From Pseudomonadota bacterium (lineage in GTDB: Bacteria; Pseudomonadota; Alphaproteobacteria; Rhizobiales; Devosiaceae): a stretch of 64,000 nt of DNA. A model generated the notes under the pieces. It had not been told where the DNA came from and ran no database searches. It was given only the letters and a program-made list of their open reading frames with translations. Location of the stretch: assembly GCA_023388175.1 (NCBI GenBank), contig JAEWGT010000011.1, forward strand, positions 310,001-374,000. The letters are read 5' to 3'. Made by a program: the position numbers and the translations under genes. Within the stretch, counting starts at the first letter, position 1. Every line of letters starts with the position of its first letter. This document shows, in pieces, positions 16,674-25,147 of this stretch.

Positions 16674-17501
16674 TCACCCTTTGATGCCGCCGGCGGTCAG
16701 GCCGCCGACAAGTTGGTTGCGGAACAGGAGGAAGAGCACGATGGTCGGCATGGCGATGACGACACCACCGGCCATGACCACGCCCCAGGAGAAGGAATAG
16801 GGGTCGAAAAGGGTTTGCAACGCCAGCGGCAGCGTCTTCACTTCGGCGCTGGTGATCAGCGCCAGCGCCAGGATGAATTCGCCCCAGGAGAGCACGAAGG
16901 CAAAGGTGCCCACGGCCACCACGGCCGGGCGGATCAGCGGCAGGGTGATGCGGAACATGGCGCCAATCTGCGAGGAGCCGTCGATGATCGAGGCTTCCTC
17001 CAGCTCGCGCGGCACCGCATCTATATAGCCCTTGAGCATCCAGACGGCGATTGGCAGTCCAAGCGCCAGATGGGTGAAGGTGAGGGCCGTCAGCGTATTG
17101 GCCATGCCCAGCGAACGGATGATGACGACGATAGGCACCAGGACGGCCACGGCGGGCAGCATCTGGGTGGCGAGGATCAGGAAACCGATGAAATCGCGGC
17201 CCAGATATTGGAAACGGCTGAGCGAATAGGCCGCCGGGATGGCGATCAGCACCGTGCAGATGGCGACGATGGCGCCGACCAGCAGGCTGTTGCGCAGGGC
17301 CACCAGGAAATCGCCGCGCGAAAAGATATTGGCGAAGTGATCGAAGGTGATGCGCGTCGGGATGAGGCTGCGCGTCATGATGTCGGCATCGGGCCGGATC
17401 GAGGCGATGAAGACCCAGATGATCGGCAAGAGGATCAGCGCGAGGACGGCGATGGTCAGGGCATCGAGCGCAATGGCGCGGATGCGGCTTTCCTCGTTCA
17501 T
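16674..17501 (-). CDS. Carbohydrate ABC transporter permease, MalG type
   Basis: A 275-residue inner-membrane permease with about six predicted helices. The first is at residues 11-33 (ALDALTIAVLALILLPIIWVFIA). The cytoplasmic EAA loop that docks the ATPase is seen as EEASIIDGSSQIGAMFRITLP at about residues 183-203. It overlaps the upstream permease by 4 nt, indicating translational coupling, and forms the translocation channel with it. Family assignment (binding-protein-dependent transport, MalFG/CUT1) is firm; substrate is not. Confidence 0.94.
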   Translation of the reverse strand: MNEESRIRAIALDALTIAVLALILLPIIWVFIASIRPDADIMTRSLIPTRITFDHFANIFSRGDFLVALRNSLLVGAIVAICTVLIAIPAAYSLSRFQYLGRDFIGFLILATQMLPAVAVLVPIVVIIRSLGMANTLTALTFTHLALGLPIAVWMLKGYIDAVPRELEEASIIDGSSQIGAMFRITLPLIRPAVVAVGTFAFVLSWGEFILALALITSAEVKTLPLALQTLFDPYSFSWGVVMAGGVVIAMPTIVLFLLFRNQLVGGLTAGGIKG

Positions 17502-18394
17502 TGACGCCTCCGCAGCCTGAGGGACAGGAAGGACGCGGCCGCCAGTATGGCCAGCATGACCACGCTGATGGCTGCAGCATAGGCCGGGCGGAGGTCGGTG
17601 AATACGGCCTTGTACATGGAGATGCCGAGCACGGTCGTGGCGTCCTGCGGGCCGCCGCGCGTCATGATCCAGGGCAGGTCGAAGCTGTAGAAGGCGAGGA
17701 TGCCGAGGACGAGGCCGATGATCAGCATGGTGTTCTGAATGGCGGGCAGGGTGATGGTGGTGAACCGCTGCCAGGGCGAGGCGCCGTCAATGGCGGCGGC
17801 TTCGTAGAGCTCGCCCGGAATGGATTTGAGCGCCGCCAGCAGGGCCAGCACCATGAAGGGCATGCCCTTCCAGCCGGAAATGAAGATGATGATGGCAAAG
17901 GCCATGTTCGGATCGTTGAGGATCGACGAATTGCCCGCAATGCCGAAGAACTGGAAGACCGAATGCAGCGCACCGACCTCGCTGTCGAGGAGGAACCGCC
18001 AGCCATAGCCGAGCACGATGAAGGGCATGACCCAGGGCAGCAGGATCAGCGCCGAAGCCATGCGGGCGATCTGCGTATCGCGGTTGAGCAGGAGAGCCAG
18101 TGGCAGGGCGATGGCGATTTCGACGGCGACGGTGCCGATGGTCCAGATCCAGGTGCGCCAGAAGGCGCGCCAGAGGCCGGCATCGGCGAAAAGCGCGGTA
18201 TAGTTGATCAGCCCGCCCCAGACGGGCTGCGGATTGCGCAGCAGATACCAGTCCTGGAAGGACAGCCAGAGCGCATAGAGCAGCGGCACGACAGCAATGG
18301 CCAGGGCGACGAATACGGCAGGCGCCACCAGCACATAGGGCAGGGCGATATCGCCGAAGGGTCTTGTCTGTGTGTCTGGTGCGGGGGCAGTCAT
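17498..18394 (-). CDS. Carbohydrate ABC transporter permease, MalF type
   Basis: A 298-residue inner-membrane permease partner of the MalG-type protein. Hydrophobic helices begin at about residue 18 (LPYVLVAPAVFVALAIAVVPLLYALWLS) and the EAA loop is visible as YEAAAIDGASPWQRFTTITLP at about residues 197-217. It is encoded between the binding protein and the second permease, as in CUT1 sugar importers. A 185-nt gap separates it from the binding-protein gene; that gap carries a 12-bp hairpin and a family-C palindromic element, which may lower permease expression relative to the binding protein. Confidence 0.94.
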   Translation of the reverse strand: MTAPAPDTQTRPFGDIALPYVLVAPAVFVALAIAVVPLLYALWLSFQDWYLLRNPQPVWGGLINYTALFADAGLWRAFWRTWIWTIGTVAVEIAIALPLALLLNRDTQIARMASALILLPWVMPFIVLGYGWRFLLDSEVGALHSVFQFFGIAGNSSILNDPNMAFAIIIFISGWKGMPFMVLALLAALKSIPGELYEAAAIDGASPWQRFTTITLPAIQNTMLIIGLVLGILAFYSFDLPWIMTRGGPQDATTVLGISMYKAVFTDLRPAYAAAISVVMLAILAAASFLSLRLRRRQ

Positions 18395-18421
18395 GGGCGG
18401 GTTTCACCAATTTTGGTTCTG

Positions 18422-18495
18422 CGTCACCATCCGGCTTGTGCCGGCGGTCCATTCTTGTGGCGAGTTGGATTGCCCGGACAAGCCGGGCAATGACG
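18422..18495. repeat. Palindromic intergenic element, family C
   Basis: Outer arms CGTCA/TGACG enclose two hairpins: CCGGC/GCCGG (18431-18444) and ATTGCCCGG/CCGGGCAAT (18469-18491, loop ACAAG). The same architecture occurs at 42053-42133 and, degraded, near 38.1 kb. It resembles rhizobial RIME-type mosaic elements. Confidence 0.75.
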
Positions 18496-18534
18496 ACCGT
18501 GGGAGACGGGGCGCTCCCTGCGGTTGAAACAAAA

Positions 18535-18568
18535 CCCCGGGCGGCGGGGGGACGGGCGCCGCCCGGGG
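18535..18568 (-). terminator. Strong hairpin after the sugar-binding-protein gene (terminator/attenuator)
   Basis: A perfect 12-bp stem (CCCCGGGCGGCG at 18535-18546, complement at 18557-18568) lies directly downstream of the binding-protein stop. On the minus strand it is followed by TTTTGTTT, so it can act as a partial rho-independent terminator or as a 3' stabiliser of the binding-protein message. Confidence 0.75.
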
Positions 18569-18579
18569 AGTCCTCGTCC

Positions 18580-19854
18580 TTAGCGGGCGAGGACGGTGTT
18601 GATGTCAGTGCAAAGATCGGCAGTCGCCTGATCGATGTCCTTCTGCCCAAGAGCTAGGGCCTGGACCGCCTTCTGGATCGTATCGACTTCAAGCTGGCCC
18701 ATCTGCGGGATGGCTTCGCTTGGATACTGATAGGCCCGGGCGTCCTGCAGCTGCTCGACAAAGAGCGGATAGGGGAACTCGGTCCAGGGCTCGCCCTGCG
18801 CCAGCGAGATGGAGCCGGGGATGAAGCCACCGGCCACGGCCAGGTCCTTGAAGGCGTCGCCATGGGTGGCGAACATGATGAACTGGCCGGCTGCTTCCTT
18901 GGCGTCCGACGCATCCCACATCACCAGCGGCCAGCCGCCGAGGAAGCCCGAGCGGTTGACGGGGCCGGCGGGCACTTTGGCGATATCAACCTGATCGAGC
19001 CATTCCGGGCTCTCGGTGACGAGGTCACGGTAGAGGCTTGGGTGCATGAGGATCATGCCATAGCGGCCGTCGAGGAAGCCGCGCTGGAAGGCGTCGCCAT
19101 TCATGCTGGCGGCGTCGGGATGCGTCGAGCCATCGAGCGCGATGCCGGTATAGACATCGAGCGCGGCGCGGAATTCTGGGCTGTCGAAGCCGCAGGAGCC
19201 GTCATCATTGAGCATGCGGGCGCCGTAACCGAGATAGGCGCTCATGAAATTGTGGACGGTGAAATAATCGAGGCTGGTCGACAGGGCCATTCCATAGGTG
19301 CCGTCAGTGGCATTGTCGGCGAGCGTCTTGGCCGTGGCGCGCAGCTCTTCCCAGGTATCGGGCGGCGCATTCGGGTCAAGCCCTGCGGCTTCGAACATGT
19401 CCTTGCGATAATAGAGGGCACGGGTTTCGACGGCGATGGGCGAAGCCCACCAGCTGCCGCCCAGATTGTAATAGCCCGCATCGCCCGGCCAGATGTCGGA
19501 CGCGACATCGGTGCCGTTCTCGGCGTCATAGGCGGCAAAGGCATCGTCGAGCGGTGCCAGGGCGCCGATGGCCTGGAACTGGGCCACGACATTGTTGCCG
19601 AGCATGGACACATCGGGCAGGCCGCCCGTGGTCAAGGCCGTGACCAGACGCTGCTGCTGTTCCGACCACGGCACGATTTCCATGACGACATCGATGCCTT
19701 CATGGCTGGCCTCGAAGGCGTCGATGATCTCGTTCCAGGCGGCGATGTCGTTCGGATTGGTCGAGAACTGCCAGAAGGTCACCGTCTGGGCAAAGGCCGG
19801 TGCCGTCAGCAGGGTAGAGGCGAGCGCGCTCGCCGCGAGCAATGAATGCCGCAT
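18580..19854 (-). CDS. Extracellular sugar-binding protein, SBP family 1
   Basis: A 424-residue periplasmic binding protein of a CUT1-type sugar importer. The ATG at 19854 follows GGGAGGA and starts a Sec signal peptide (MRHSLLAASALASTLLTAPAFA, cleavage after residue 22 before QTVTFWQFS). The mature start VTFWQFSTNPNDIAAWNEIIDAFEASHEGI is typical of family-1 sugar-binding proteins. It is the first structural gene of the operon after the LacI-type regulator, and the region before it carries two palindromes, likely operators. The ligand (mono- or oligosaccharide or polyol) is unknown. Confidence 0.93.
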   Translation of the reverse strand: MRHSLLAASALASTLLTAPAFAQTVTFWQFSTNPNDIAAWNEIIDAFEASHEGIDVVMEIVPWSEQQQRLVTALTTGGLPDVSMLGNNVVAQFQAIGALAPLDDAFAAYDAENGTDVASDIWPGDAGYYNLGGSWWASPIAVETRALYYRKDMFEAAGLDPNAPPDTWEELRATAKTLADNATDGTYGMALSTSLDYFTVHNFMSAYLGYGARMLNDDGSCGFDSPEFRAALDVYTGIALDGSTHPDAASMNGDAFQRGFLDGRYGMILMHPSLYRDLVTESPEWLDQVDIAKVPAGPVNRSGFLGGWPLVMWDASDAKEAAGQFIMFATHGDAFKDLAVAGGFIPGSISLAQGEPWTEFPYPLFVEQLQDARAYQYPSEAIPQMGQLEVDTIQKAVQALALGQKDIDQATADLCTDINTVLAR

Positions 19855-19913
19855 AAGATATTCCTCCCAATGAACTCGTGCGTTGCGAGTTGCGCATCTT
19901 CCCAAAAAGCGCA

Positions 19914-19931
19914 TATGTCATCGTTGACATA
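19914..19931. promoter_or_regulatory. 18-bp operator-like palindrome in front of the sugar operon
   Basis: TATGTCATCGTTGACATA has perfect 7-bp arms TATGTCA/TGACATA around four bases. It lies 60 nt upstream of the binding-protein start and 48 nt downstream of the lacI-type stop codon, and is immediately followed by a second palindrome. A role as LacI operator is inferred. Confidence 0.55.
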
Positions 19932-19943
19932 GTTAAAGTTAAC
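19932..19943. promoter_or_regulatory. Second palindrome GTTAAAGTTAAC adjoining the first operator
   Basis: GTTAA-AG-TTAAC is a 12-bp palindrome directly abutting the 18-bp one, so the pair could bind a repressor dimer and RNA polymerase competitively or one may be the actual LacI site. Confidence 0.45.
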
Positions 19944-19979
19944 ACAGGCTTTGCGGCTGTGTCAAACCGCCGCAGAAGG

Positions 19980-21029
19980 TCAGGCGGGGCCTGTGGACTG
20001 GCGGATAACCAGATCGGTTTCGAGAACGATTTCACCGGGCGTTTCCCGGTTCTCGATGACCGCGAGAGCCATGTCGAAGGCGTGGCGGCCAAGGGCGGCG
20101 ACGGGCTGTGCGACGGTGGTCAGTTGCGGCGCCAGATACGGCGCCAGCGTATCGTCGAATCCTACAATCGAGACATCGTGCGGCACGCGCTTGCCAGCCT
20201 GATAAAGCGCCTGCATCACGCCCATGGCCAGAATATCGCAGGTGGCGAAGATGGCGCTGGGCGGGGTGGGGAGAGCCAGCAGCGCCGCCGCATGTTCGCG
20301 GCCCTCGGCGCCGGACCTGTCATTGTCGAGGTCGTAATAATGGCCCAGCCGGACATAGTCGGGCTGTATGGCAAGCCCGTGCGCCTTCATGCCGTCGTGA
20401 TAGGCCTCAAGCCGGTCCTGCTCCACCGAACGGCGTCGTGGCGCGTCCTGCGGATAAAGAGCTGGATCGCCGCCCACAAAGGCGATGCGGCGATGTCCAA
20501 GGCCAACAAGATGGTCGATGGCAGCACGCGCGCCGACATAGTTGTTCACCCGCACGGAACGGGTGGTTTCCGTCAGTGATCGTTCGATTTCGATGGCGGG
20601 AATACCAGCGCTTTCGAGCACTTCGACATTGACAGGGCTGGCAGCTGTGCAGAACAGCACCGCATCGACGCGCTGGGCGATGAAGGTTTCGACGCCGTGG
20701 CGCTCATAGCTTTCACTGCCGCCATGGTTGAAGATGACGACGCGATAGCCAGCGGCAATGGCAGCCTGCTCAACCGCATGGGCGACGCCGACAAAGATGG
20801 GATTGACGGTGATGGCGGTGAGCATGAGCCCGATGGTCTGGCTGCGCTGGGTGCGCAGATTGCGCGCTACCACATTCGGCCGGTAATTGGTGGCCGCGAC
20901 TGCCGCCAGCACCCGCTCCCGCGCATCATCGGAAATATAGCCCTGTTGCTTGAGGACACGGTTGACCGTGGCCGTGGAGACCCCGGCCAGTTTGGCAACT
21001 TCCAGAAGTGTAGCGGATTTGCTAGCCAC
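19980..21029 (-). CDS. LacI family transcriptional regulator of the sugar operon
   Basis: A 349-residue repressor whose helix-turn-helix begins right at the N-terminus (ATLLEVAKLAGVSTATVNRVLKQQGYIS). I place the start at the GTG at 21029, preceded by GGAAAGGAAAG, because it gives the usual short LacI leader; an ATG at 21092 would overlap the cobM stop region and add 21 unrelated residues. The sensor domain follows from about residue 60 and ends with the family-typical TTVAQPVAALGRHAFDMALAVIENRE. It is in the same direction as, and 125 nt before, the sugar ABC operon, and probably controls it through the palindromes at 19914-19943. Ligand unknown. Confidence 0.9.
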   Translation of the reverse strand: MASKSATLLEVAKLAGVSTATVNRVLKQQGYISDDARERVLAAVAATNYRPNVVARNLRTQRSQTIGLMLTAITVNPIFVGVAHAVEQAAIAAGYRVVIFNHGGSESYERHGVETFIAQRVDAVLFCTAASPVNVEVLESAGIPAIEIERSLTETTRSVRVNNYVGARAAIDHLVGLGHRRIAFVGGDPALYPQDAPRRRSVEQDRLEAYHDGMKAHGLAIQPDYVRLGHYYDLDNDRSGAEGREHAAALLALPTPPSAIFATCDILAMGVMQALYQAGKRVPHDVSIVGFDDTLAPYLAPQLTTVAQPVAALGRHAFDMALAVIENRETPGEIVLETDLVIRQSTGPA

Positions 21030-21081
21030 GGCTTTCCTTTCCGCCCGATTTTGCTCCAGCCCGCCTGGCTCGGCAAGCCTG

Positions 21082-21837
21082 CTATCGACCACGAAAGCGG
21101 CGCTGGTATTCGGGATCGTAAAGGGCGCTTTCGCGGAAGTTTTCGGCGCTCAGCCCCTTGCCCACGAAGATGATCGCCGTCCGCTCGATCGGGTTGGCGG
21201 CGAATGCTGCCCCGATGTCGGCCAGCGTGCCTGTCAGCACCATCTCATTCGGCCGGCTGGCTTCTGCCACGATCATCACGGGACAGTCGTCGCCATAGAA
21301 GGGGCGCAACTGGGCGACGATTTCGTCCAGCGCATGAATGGCGAGGTGGATGGCCAGCGTCGCACCGGTTGCGGCGAAGCCCGCCAGCGTTTCGCCGTCA
21401 GGCATGGGAGAAGCGCGCCCACCGACGCGCGTGAGCACGACGCTCTGCGCGATACCGGGGATTGTCAGTTCGCGCCCGATCGATGCGGCTGCTGCAGCGA
21501 AGGCGGGAACGCCCGGCGTCAGCGTATAGGGGATATCAAGACGGTCGAGGCGGCGCATCTGTTCGGCGACCGCGCTCCACACGGAGAGATCGCCCGAATG
21601 GAGCCGCGCCACATCCTCGCCTGCTGCATGGGCGCGCACATATTCGGCCTCGATTTCATCCAGCGACATGGGCGCGGTGTCGATGAGCCTAGCGTGCGGC
21701 GGACACCAGTCGAGCATCTCCCTGGGCACGATGGAGCCGGCATAAAGACAAACAGGGCAGCGCGCGAGAAGATCGCGTCCGCGGACGGTGATGAGGTCGG
21801 CCGCGCCGGGTCCGGCGCCGATGAAATAAACGGTCAT
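21082..21837 (-). CDS. cobM: Precorrin-4 C11-methyltransferase
   Basis: A 251-residue SAM-dependent methyltransferase of aerobic cobalamin biosynthesis that methylates C11 of precorrin-4 to give precorrin-5. The tetrapyrrole methylase signature is at the N-terminus (VYFIGAGPGAADLITVRGRDLL), with the family's later LHSGDLSVWSAVAEQM and YTLTPGVPAFAAAAA. The ATG at 21837 overlaps the end of cobL by 4 nt; the frame is open six codons further up inside cobL. It is the last gene of the minus-strand cob operon. Confidence 0.95.
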   Translation of the reverse strand: MTVYFIGAGPGAADLITVRGRDLLARCPVCLYAGSIVPREMLDWCPPHARLIDTAPMSLDEIEAEYVRAHAAGEDVARLHSGDLSVWSAVAEQMRRLDRLDIPYTLTPGVPAFAAAAASIGRELTIPGIAQSVVLTRVGGRASPMPDGETLAGFAATGATLAIHLAIHALDEIVAQLRPFYGDDCPVMIVAEASRPNEMVLTGTLADIGAAFAANPIERTAIIFVGKGLSAENFRESALYDPEYQRRFRGR

Positions 21838-23039
21838 GGCTTGCTCCAGCGCCACTGGGTGATCGGCATGGCCGGGCGCCAGCCTGTCATTGTGCCCAGC
21901 GGTTCGGCCTGTGCGACGGCGAGACGAACAAGTTCGCCACCATGTTGTCCATGGAGGGTGAGCAGAACCTGCTCCAGCTCCAGCGTCACCGCATTGGCGA
22001 CAAGACGCCCGCCGGGACGCAGGGCGGCGATGGCAGCATCCATGACGCCGGGATCGGAACCGCCGCCGCCGACGAAAATGGCATGGGGCGGCTCAAGCCC
22101 TGCAAGCGCGTCAGGTGCCTTGCCGATGAGAAGGCGCAGATCGGGCACGCCGAAGGCGGTCGCATTGCGGGTGACGCGGGCGGCGCGCCGGGCGTCTGGT
22201 TCTATGGCAATGGTGCGCAGGCTCGGATCGGCCAGCATCCATTCGATACCGATTGACCCCGAACCCGCGCCGATATCCCAGAGCGTTTCGTGACGGCGCG
22301 GGGCGAGCGCGGCAAGGGTAAGCGCACGAATGTCGCGCTTGGTGATCTGCCCATCATGCTCGAACAGCGCATCATCGAGGCCGGGCGTCAGCGGCAGGAT
22401 GCGCGCGCCGGGAAGGGGGATGACGGTGATCGCGCAGAGATTGAGCGGGTCGATGCCGGTCAGCGCGAACAGTTCCGCCATCTGTGAGCGCACCTGCTCG
22501 TCCGGCCCGCCAAGCGCTTCCATCACGGTGATGATGGAGCGGCCGAACCCCGCCTGGTTGAGCAGCGCTGCGAGGGCCGCGGGGCTGTTCTCGTCGGAAG
22601 TCAGCGCGAGAATACGCGTGGCAGCATGAAGATGGGGCCGGATGAGATCGAGCGGGCGGCCATGCAGCGACAGGCTGACCACATCCTGCAATGGCCAGCC
22701 GAGCCGGGCGGCAGCGAGGCTGAAGGCCGAAGGGGCGGGAATGACGCGCATCTGCGCCGGATCGACCTGGCGGGCCAAGGTGGCGCCGACGCCGTAATGG
22801 AACGGGTCGCCCGAGGCGAGGACACAGACAGTCCGGCCCTTTTCGGCGAGAACGGGGGCGACGGAGAAGGGCGTGGGCCAGGGCCGCGCCTCGCCCATCA
22901 TTGCGGGACTGGCAAGTTCGAGATGCCGGGCGCCACCGAAGACGATCTCGGCCTGCGCGATGGCGTCCTGAGCGGCCGGGGACAGGCCGGAAAGCCCGTC
23001 CTCGCCGATGCCGACTATGGTGAGCCAGGGCTCGGCCAT
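21834..23039 (-). CDS. cobL: Precorrin-6Y C5,15-methyltransferase (decarboxylating)
   Basis: A 401-residue bifunctional enzyme. The N-terminal CbiE-like half (LTIVGIGEDGLSGLSP, ASGDPFHYGVG) methylates C5. The C-terminal CbiT-like half, from about residue 220, has the class-I methyltransferase motif DIGAGSGSIGIEWML and performs C15 methylation with decarboxylation of the C12 acetate side chain. The product is precorrin-8X. It is one nucleotide from cobJ and overlaps cobM. In the canonical operon cobK sits between cobJ and cobL; here there is no room for it. Confidence 0.95.
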   Translation of the reverse strand: MAEPWLTIVGIGEDGLSGLSPAAQDAIAQAEIVFGGARHLELASPAMMGEARPWPTPFSVAPVLAEKGRTVCVLASGDPFHYGVGATLARQVDPAQMRVIPAPSAFSLAAARLGWPLQDVVSLSLHGRPLDLIRPHLHAATRILALTSDENSPAALAALLNQAGFGRSIITVMEALGGPDEQVRSQMAELFALTGIDPLNLCAITVIPLPGARILPLTPGLDDALFEHDGQITKRDIRALTLAALAPRRHETLWDIGAGSGSIGIEWMLADPSLRTIAIEPDARRAARVTRNATAFGVPDLRLLIGKAPDALAGLEPPHAIFVGGGGSDPGVMDAAIAALRPGGRLVANAVTLELEQVLLTLHGQHGGELVRLAVAQAEPLGTMTGWRPAMPITQWRWSKP

Positions 23040-23040
23040 G

Positions 23041-23796
23041 TCAGAGCCCCATCCCGCGCGGCGAATAGACCAAGGGGTCCATGCCGGGGCGCTCGATCAC
23101 GCGTGTTTCGGGCGAGCCGATAATGATGCAGGTCGCCATGTCTGCTGGATGCTGGTGCGCCTCGCCCAGCGGCACCACGGCGAAGGCCTCGTCCGGGCGA
23201 CCGACGGCGCGGCCGAAAATGACCGGCGTGGTGACCGGCAGCACTTCGCGCAAGATCTTGAAGGCGGTGGCAAGCTGGGTCGGGCGGGCTTTCGACACCG
23301 CATTATAGAGCGCGATGACGAGACCGGCCTCGGCCACGGCGCGCAGTCGGCGCTCGATCACTTCCCAGGGTTTCAGATTGTCGGACAGCGAAATGGCACA
23401 GAAATCGTGGCCCAGCGGCGCGCCGGCACGGGCGGCCACGGCAAGCATGGCGGTGACGCCGGGCAGGACTTTTACATCAAGCCGGCGCCATGTTTCGGGA
23501 CCGGTCTCGATGGCTTCGCAGATGGCGGCAGCCATGGCAAAGACGCCCGGATCGCCGCCGGAGACAACGCAAACCCTTGCGCCGCGCGTCGCGGCATCCA
23601 GTGCGGCCTTGGCGCGGTCCAGCTCTTCCCGATTGTCCGAGGCGATGCGGGTCTGGTCCGGGCGGAGGCTCAGGCGGTCGAGATAGGGGCCATAGCCGAA
23701 GAACACTTCCCCCGACGCGATGGCTTCGAAGGCCTGCGGCGTGGTCTGCCCGGGATTGCCGGGGCCGGTGCCGACAATGGTCAATTGCCCGCTCAT
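23041..23796 (-). CDS. cobJ: Precorrin-3B C17-methyltransferase
   Basis: A 251-residue SAM-dependent enzyme that methylates C17 of precorrin-3B and drives ring contraction to precorrin-4. Tetrapyrrole methylase motifs are visible: LTIVGTGPGNPGQTTPQAFEA at the N-terminus, VVSGGDPGVFAMAAA at about residue 85 and VLPGVTAMLAVAARAGAPLG. It overlaps cobI upstream by 4 nt and is followed directly by cobL. Confidence 0.95.
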   Translation of the reverse strand: MSGQLTIVGTGPGNPGQTTPQAFEAIASGEVFFGYGPYLDRLSLRPDQTRIASDNREELDRAKAALDAATRGARVCVVSGGDPGVFAMAAAICEAIETGPETWRRLDVKVLPGVTAMLAVAARAGAPLGHDFCAISLSDNLKPWEVIERRLRAVAEAGLVIALYNAVSKARPTQLATAFKILREVLPVTTPVIFGRAVGRPDEAFAVVPLGEAHQHPADMATCIIIGSPETRVIERPGMDPLVYSPRGMGL

Positions 23797-24518
23797 GGCC
23801 GCGCGCTCCAGCCCGGCACGAGGATCAGCGAGAAATAGGGCGCCGTATCGTCGGTCTTGTGCGAGAGGAGCAGGGACGAGCCATTGGCCATGGTGGCACG
23901 CTCGACATAGACGGCGCCGTCGAGTCGCCCGGCTTCGGCCAGCGCGGCACGAACCTTGGGCAGGTTGCGCCCCAGCTTCATGATGACCGCGCCTTCGGTG
24001 ACCGATAGGCGGCGCGCGAGGTCGGCCTGGTCCAGCGTGCCCGGCAGGATGGTGAGAATGTCATCGCCCTGCACCAGCGGCACGCCCGCGGCGGACCATG
24101 CGCCCGACATGGCGGTGATGCCGGGGATCACCTCGGTTTCGTAAAGCGGGGCGAGGCGCACATGGATGTGCATGTAGCTGCCATAAAAGAGCGGATCGCC
24201 CTCGCTCAGCACCACCACGTTTCGGCCCGCATCGAGATGGGCGGCAAGGCGCGTGGCGGCCTCGCTGTAAAAGGCGTCGATCTGGCTCTTGTAGCTGGCG
24301 TCGTGGCGGTGGATTTCGGTGGTCACCGGATAGTCCAGCGCCTCCTCGATCTGGCCGGGGCGGAAATGGGTGGCGGCAATGGTGCGGGCATTGCTGGCAT
24401 TGCCCCGCTTGGCGAAGAAGGCCACGACATCGGCCTCTGCGATGGCGCGCACGGCCTTGAGCGTGAGCAGTTCCGCATCGCCCGGGCCGGTGCCGACACC
24501 AAGGAGTTTCCCGCTCAC
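23793..24518 (-). CDS. cobI: Precorrin-2 C20-methyltransferase
   Basis: A 241-residue SAM-dependent methyltransferase converting precorrin-2 to precorrin-3A. The N-terminal LLGVGTGPGDAELLTLKAVRAI, the central VVVLSEGDPLFYGSYMHI and VIPGITAMSGAWSAAGVPLV are characteristic of CobI/CbiL. It overlaps its neighbours cobH and cobJ by 4 nt on each side, indicating tight translational coupling. Its substrate would come from the SUMT activity of the CysG encoded at 59.4-60.8 kb. Confidence 0.95.
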   Translation of the reverse strand: MSGKLLGVGTGPGDAELLTLKAVRAIAEADVVAFFAKRGNASNARTIAATHFRPGQIEEALDYPVTTEIHRHDASYKSQIDAFYSEAATRLAAHLDAGRNVVVLSEGDPLFYGSYMHIHVRLAPLYETEVIPGITAMSGAWSAAGVPLVQGDDILTILPGTLDQADLARRLSVTEGAVIMKLGRNLPKVRAALAEAGRLDGAVYVERATMANGSSLLLSHKTDDTAPYFSLILVPGWSARP

Positions 24519-25147
24519 AGGCCCGACCTCGCCAGCGCATTGACACAGGCCGACGTCATGGCGCTGCCGCCAAGCCGTCCGCGCACGATGGCGTAGGGCA
24601 CGCCATAGGAATTCTCAGCCAGCGCATCCTTGGATTCCGCCGCGCCGACAAAGCCGACGGGCATGCCGATGATGGCTGCGGGCTTTGGCGCGCCATCGCG
24701 CAGCATTTCGAGAAGGTGAAAGAGGGCGGTGGGCGCATTGCCGATGGCGACGACGGCGCCGTCCAGATGCTCGTCCCACAGATGCAGCGCCGCCGCCGAG
24801 CGCGTATTGCCGATGCTCTGGGCCAGTGCAGGGGTACGCTCGTCGCGCAGGGTGCAGATGACGCGGTTCTGCGCCGGAAGACGGGCCGCAGTGATGCCAC
24901 GCGCCACCATTTCCGCATCGCACAGAATGGGCGCGCCGGATCTGAGTGCATCGCGGGCCGCGCTGACGAAACCGGGGCCGAAATCGAAATGGGATGCCGC
25001 CTCGACCATGCCGGCAGCGTGGATCATGCGGATGGCCAGCTCGGCCTCGTCCTCGGAAAAGGCAGACAGGTCCGCTTCGCTGCGGATGATGGCGAAGGAC
25101 TGGCGATAGATCGCGTCGCCATCCTTTATATAGTCATATTCGGTCAT
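24515..25147 (-). CDS. cobH: Precorrin-8X methylmutase
   Basis: A 210-residue enzyme that moves the C11 methyl group to C12, giving hydrogenobyrinic acid. The N-terminal YDYIKDGDAIYRQSFAIIRSEADL, including the conserved region before the active-site His (AAGMVEAASHF), and the C-terminal GMPVGFVGAAESKDAL with GVPYAIVRGRLGGSAM are diagnostic of CobH/CbiC. Overlaps of 4 nt join it to cobG and cobI. Confidence 0.96.
   Translation of the reverse strand: MTEYDYIKDGDAIYRQSFAIIRSEADLSAFSEDEAELAIRMIHAAGMVEAASHFDFGPGFVSAARDALRSGAPILCDAEMVARGITAARLPAQNRVICTLRDERTPALAQSIGNTRSAAALHLWDEHLDGAVVAIGNAPTALFHLLEMLRDGAPKPAAIIGMPVGFVGAAESKDALAENSYGVPYAIVRGRLGGSAMTSACVNALARSGL

Noticed and set aside
16669..17580. 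Long N-terminal extension of the MDR dehydrogenase frame
   Set aside because: The extension overlaps the MalG-type permease in another frame and has no homology; the internal ATG at 16668 starts the domain.
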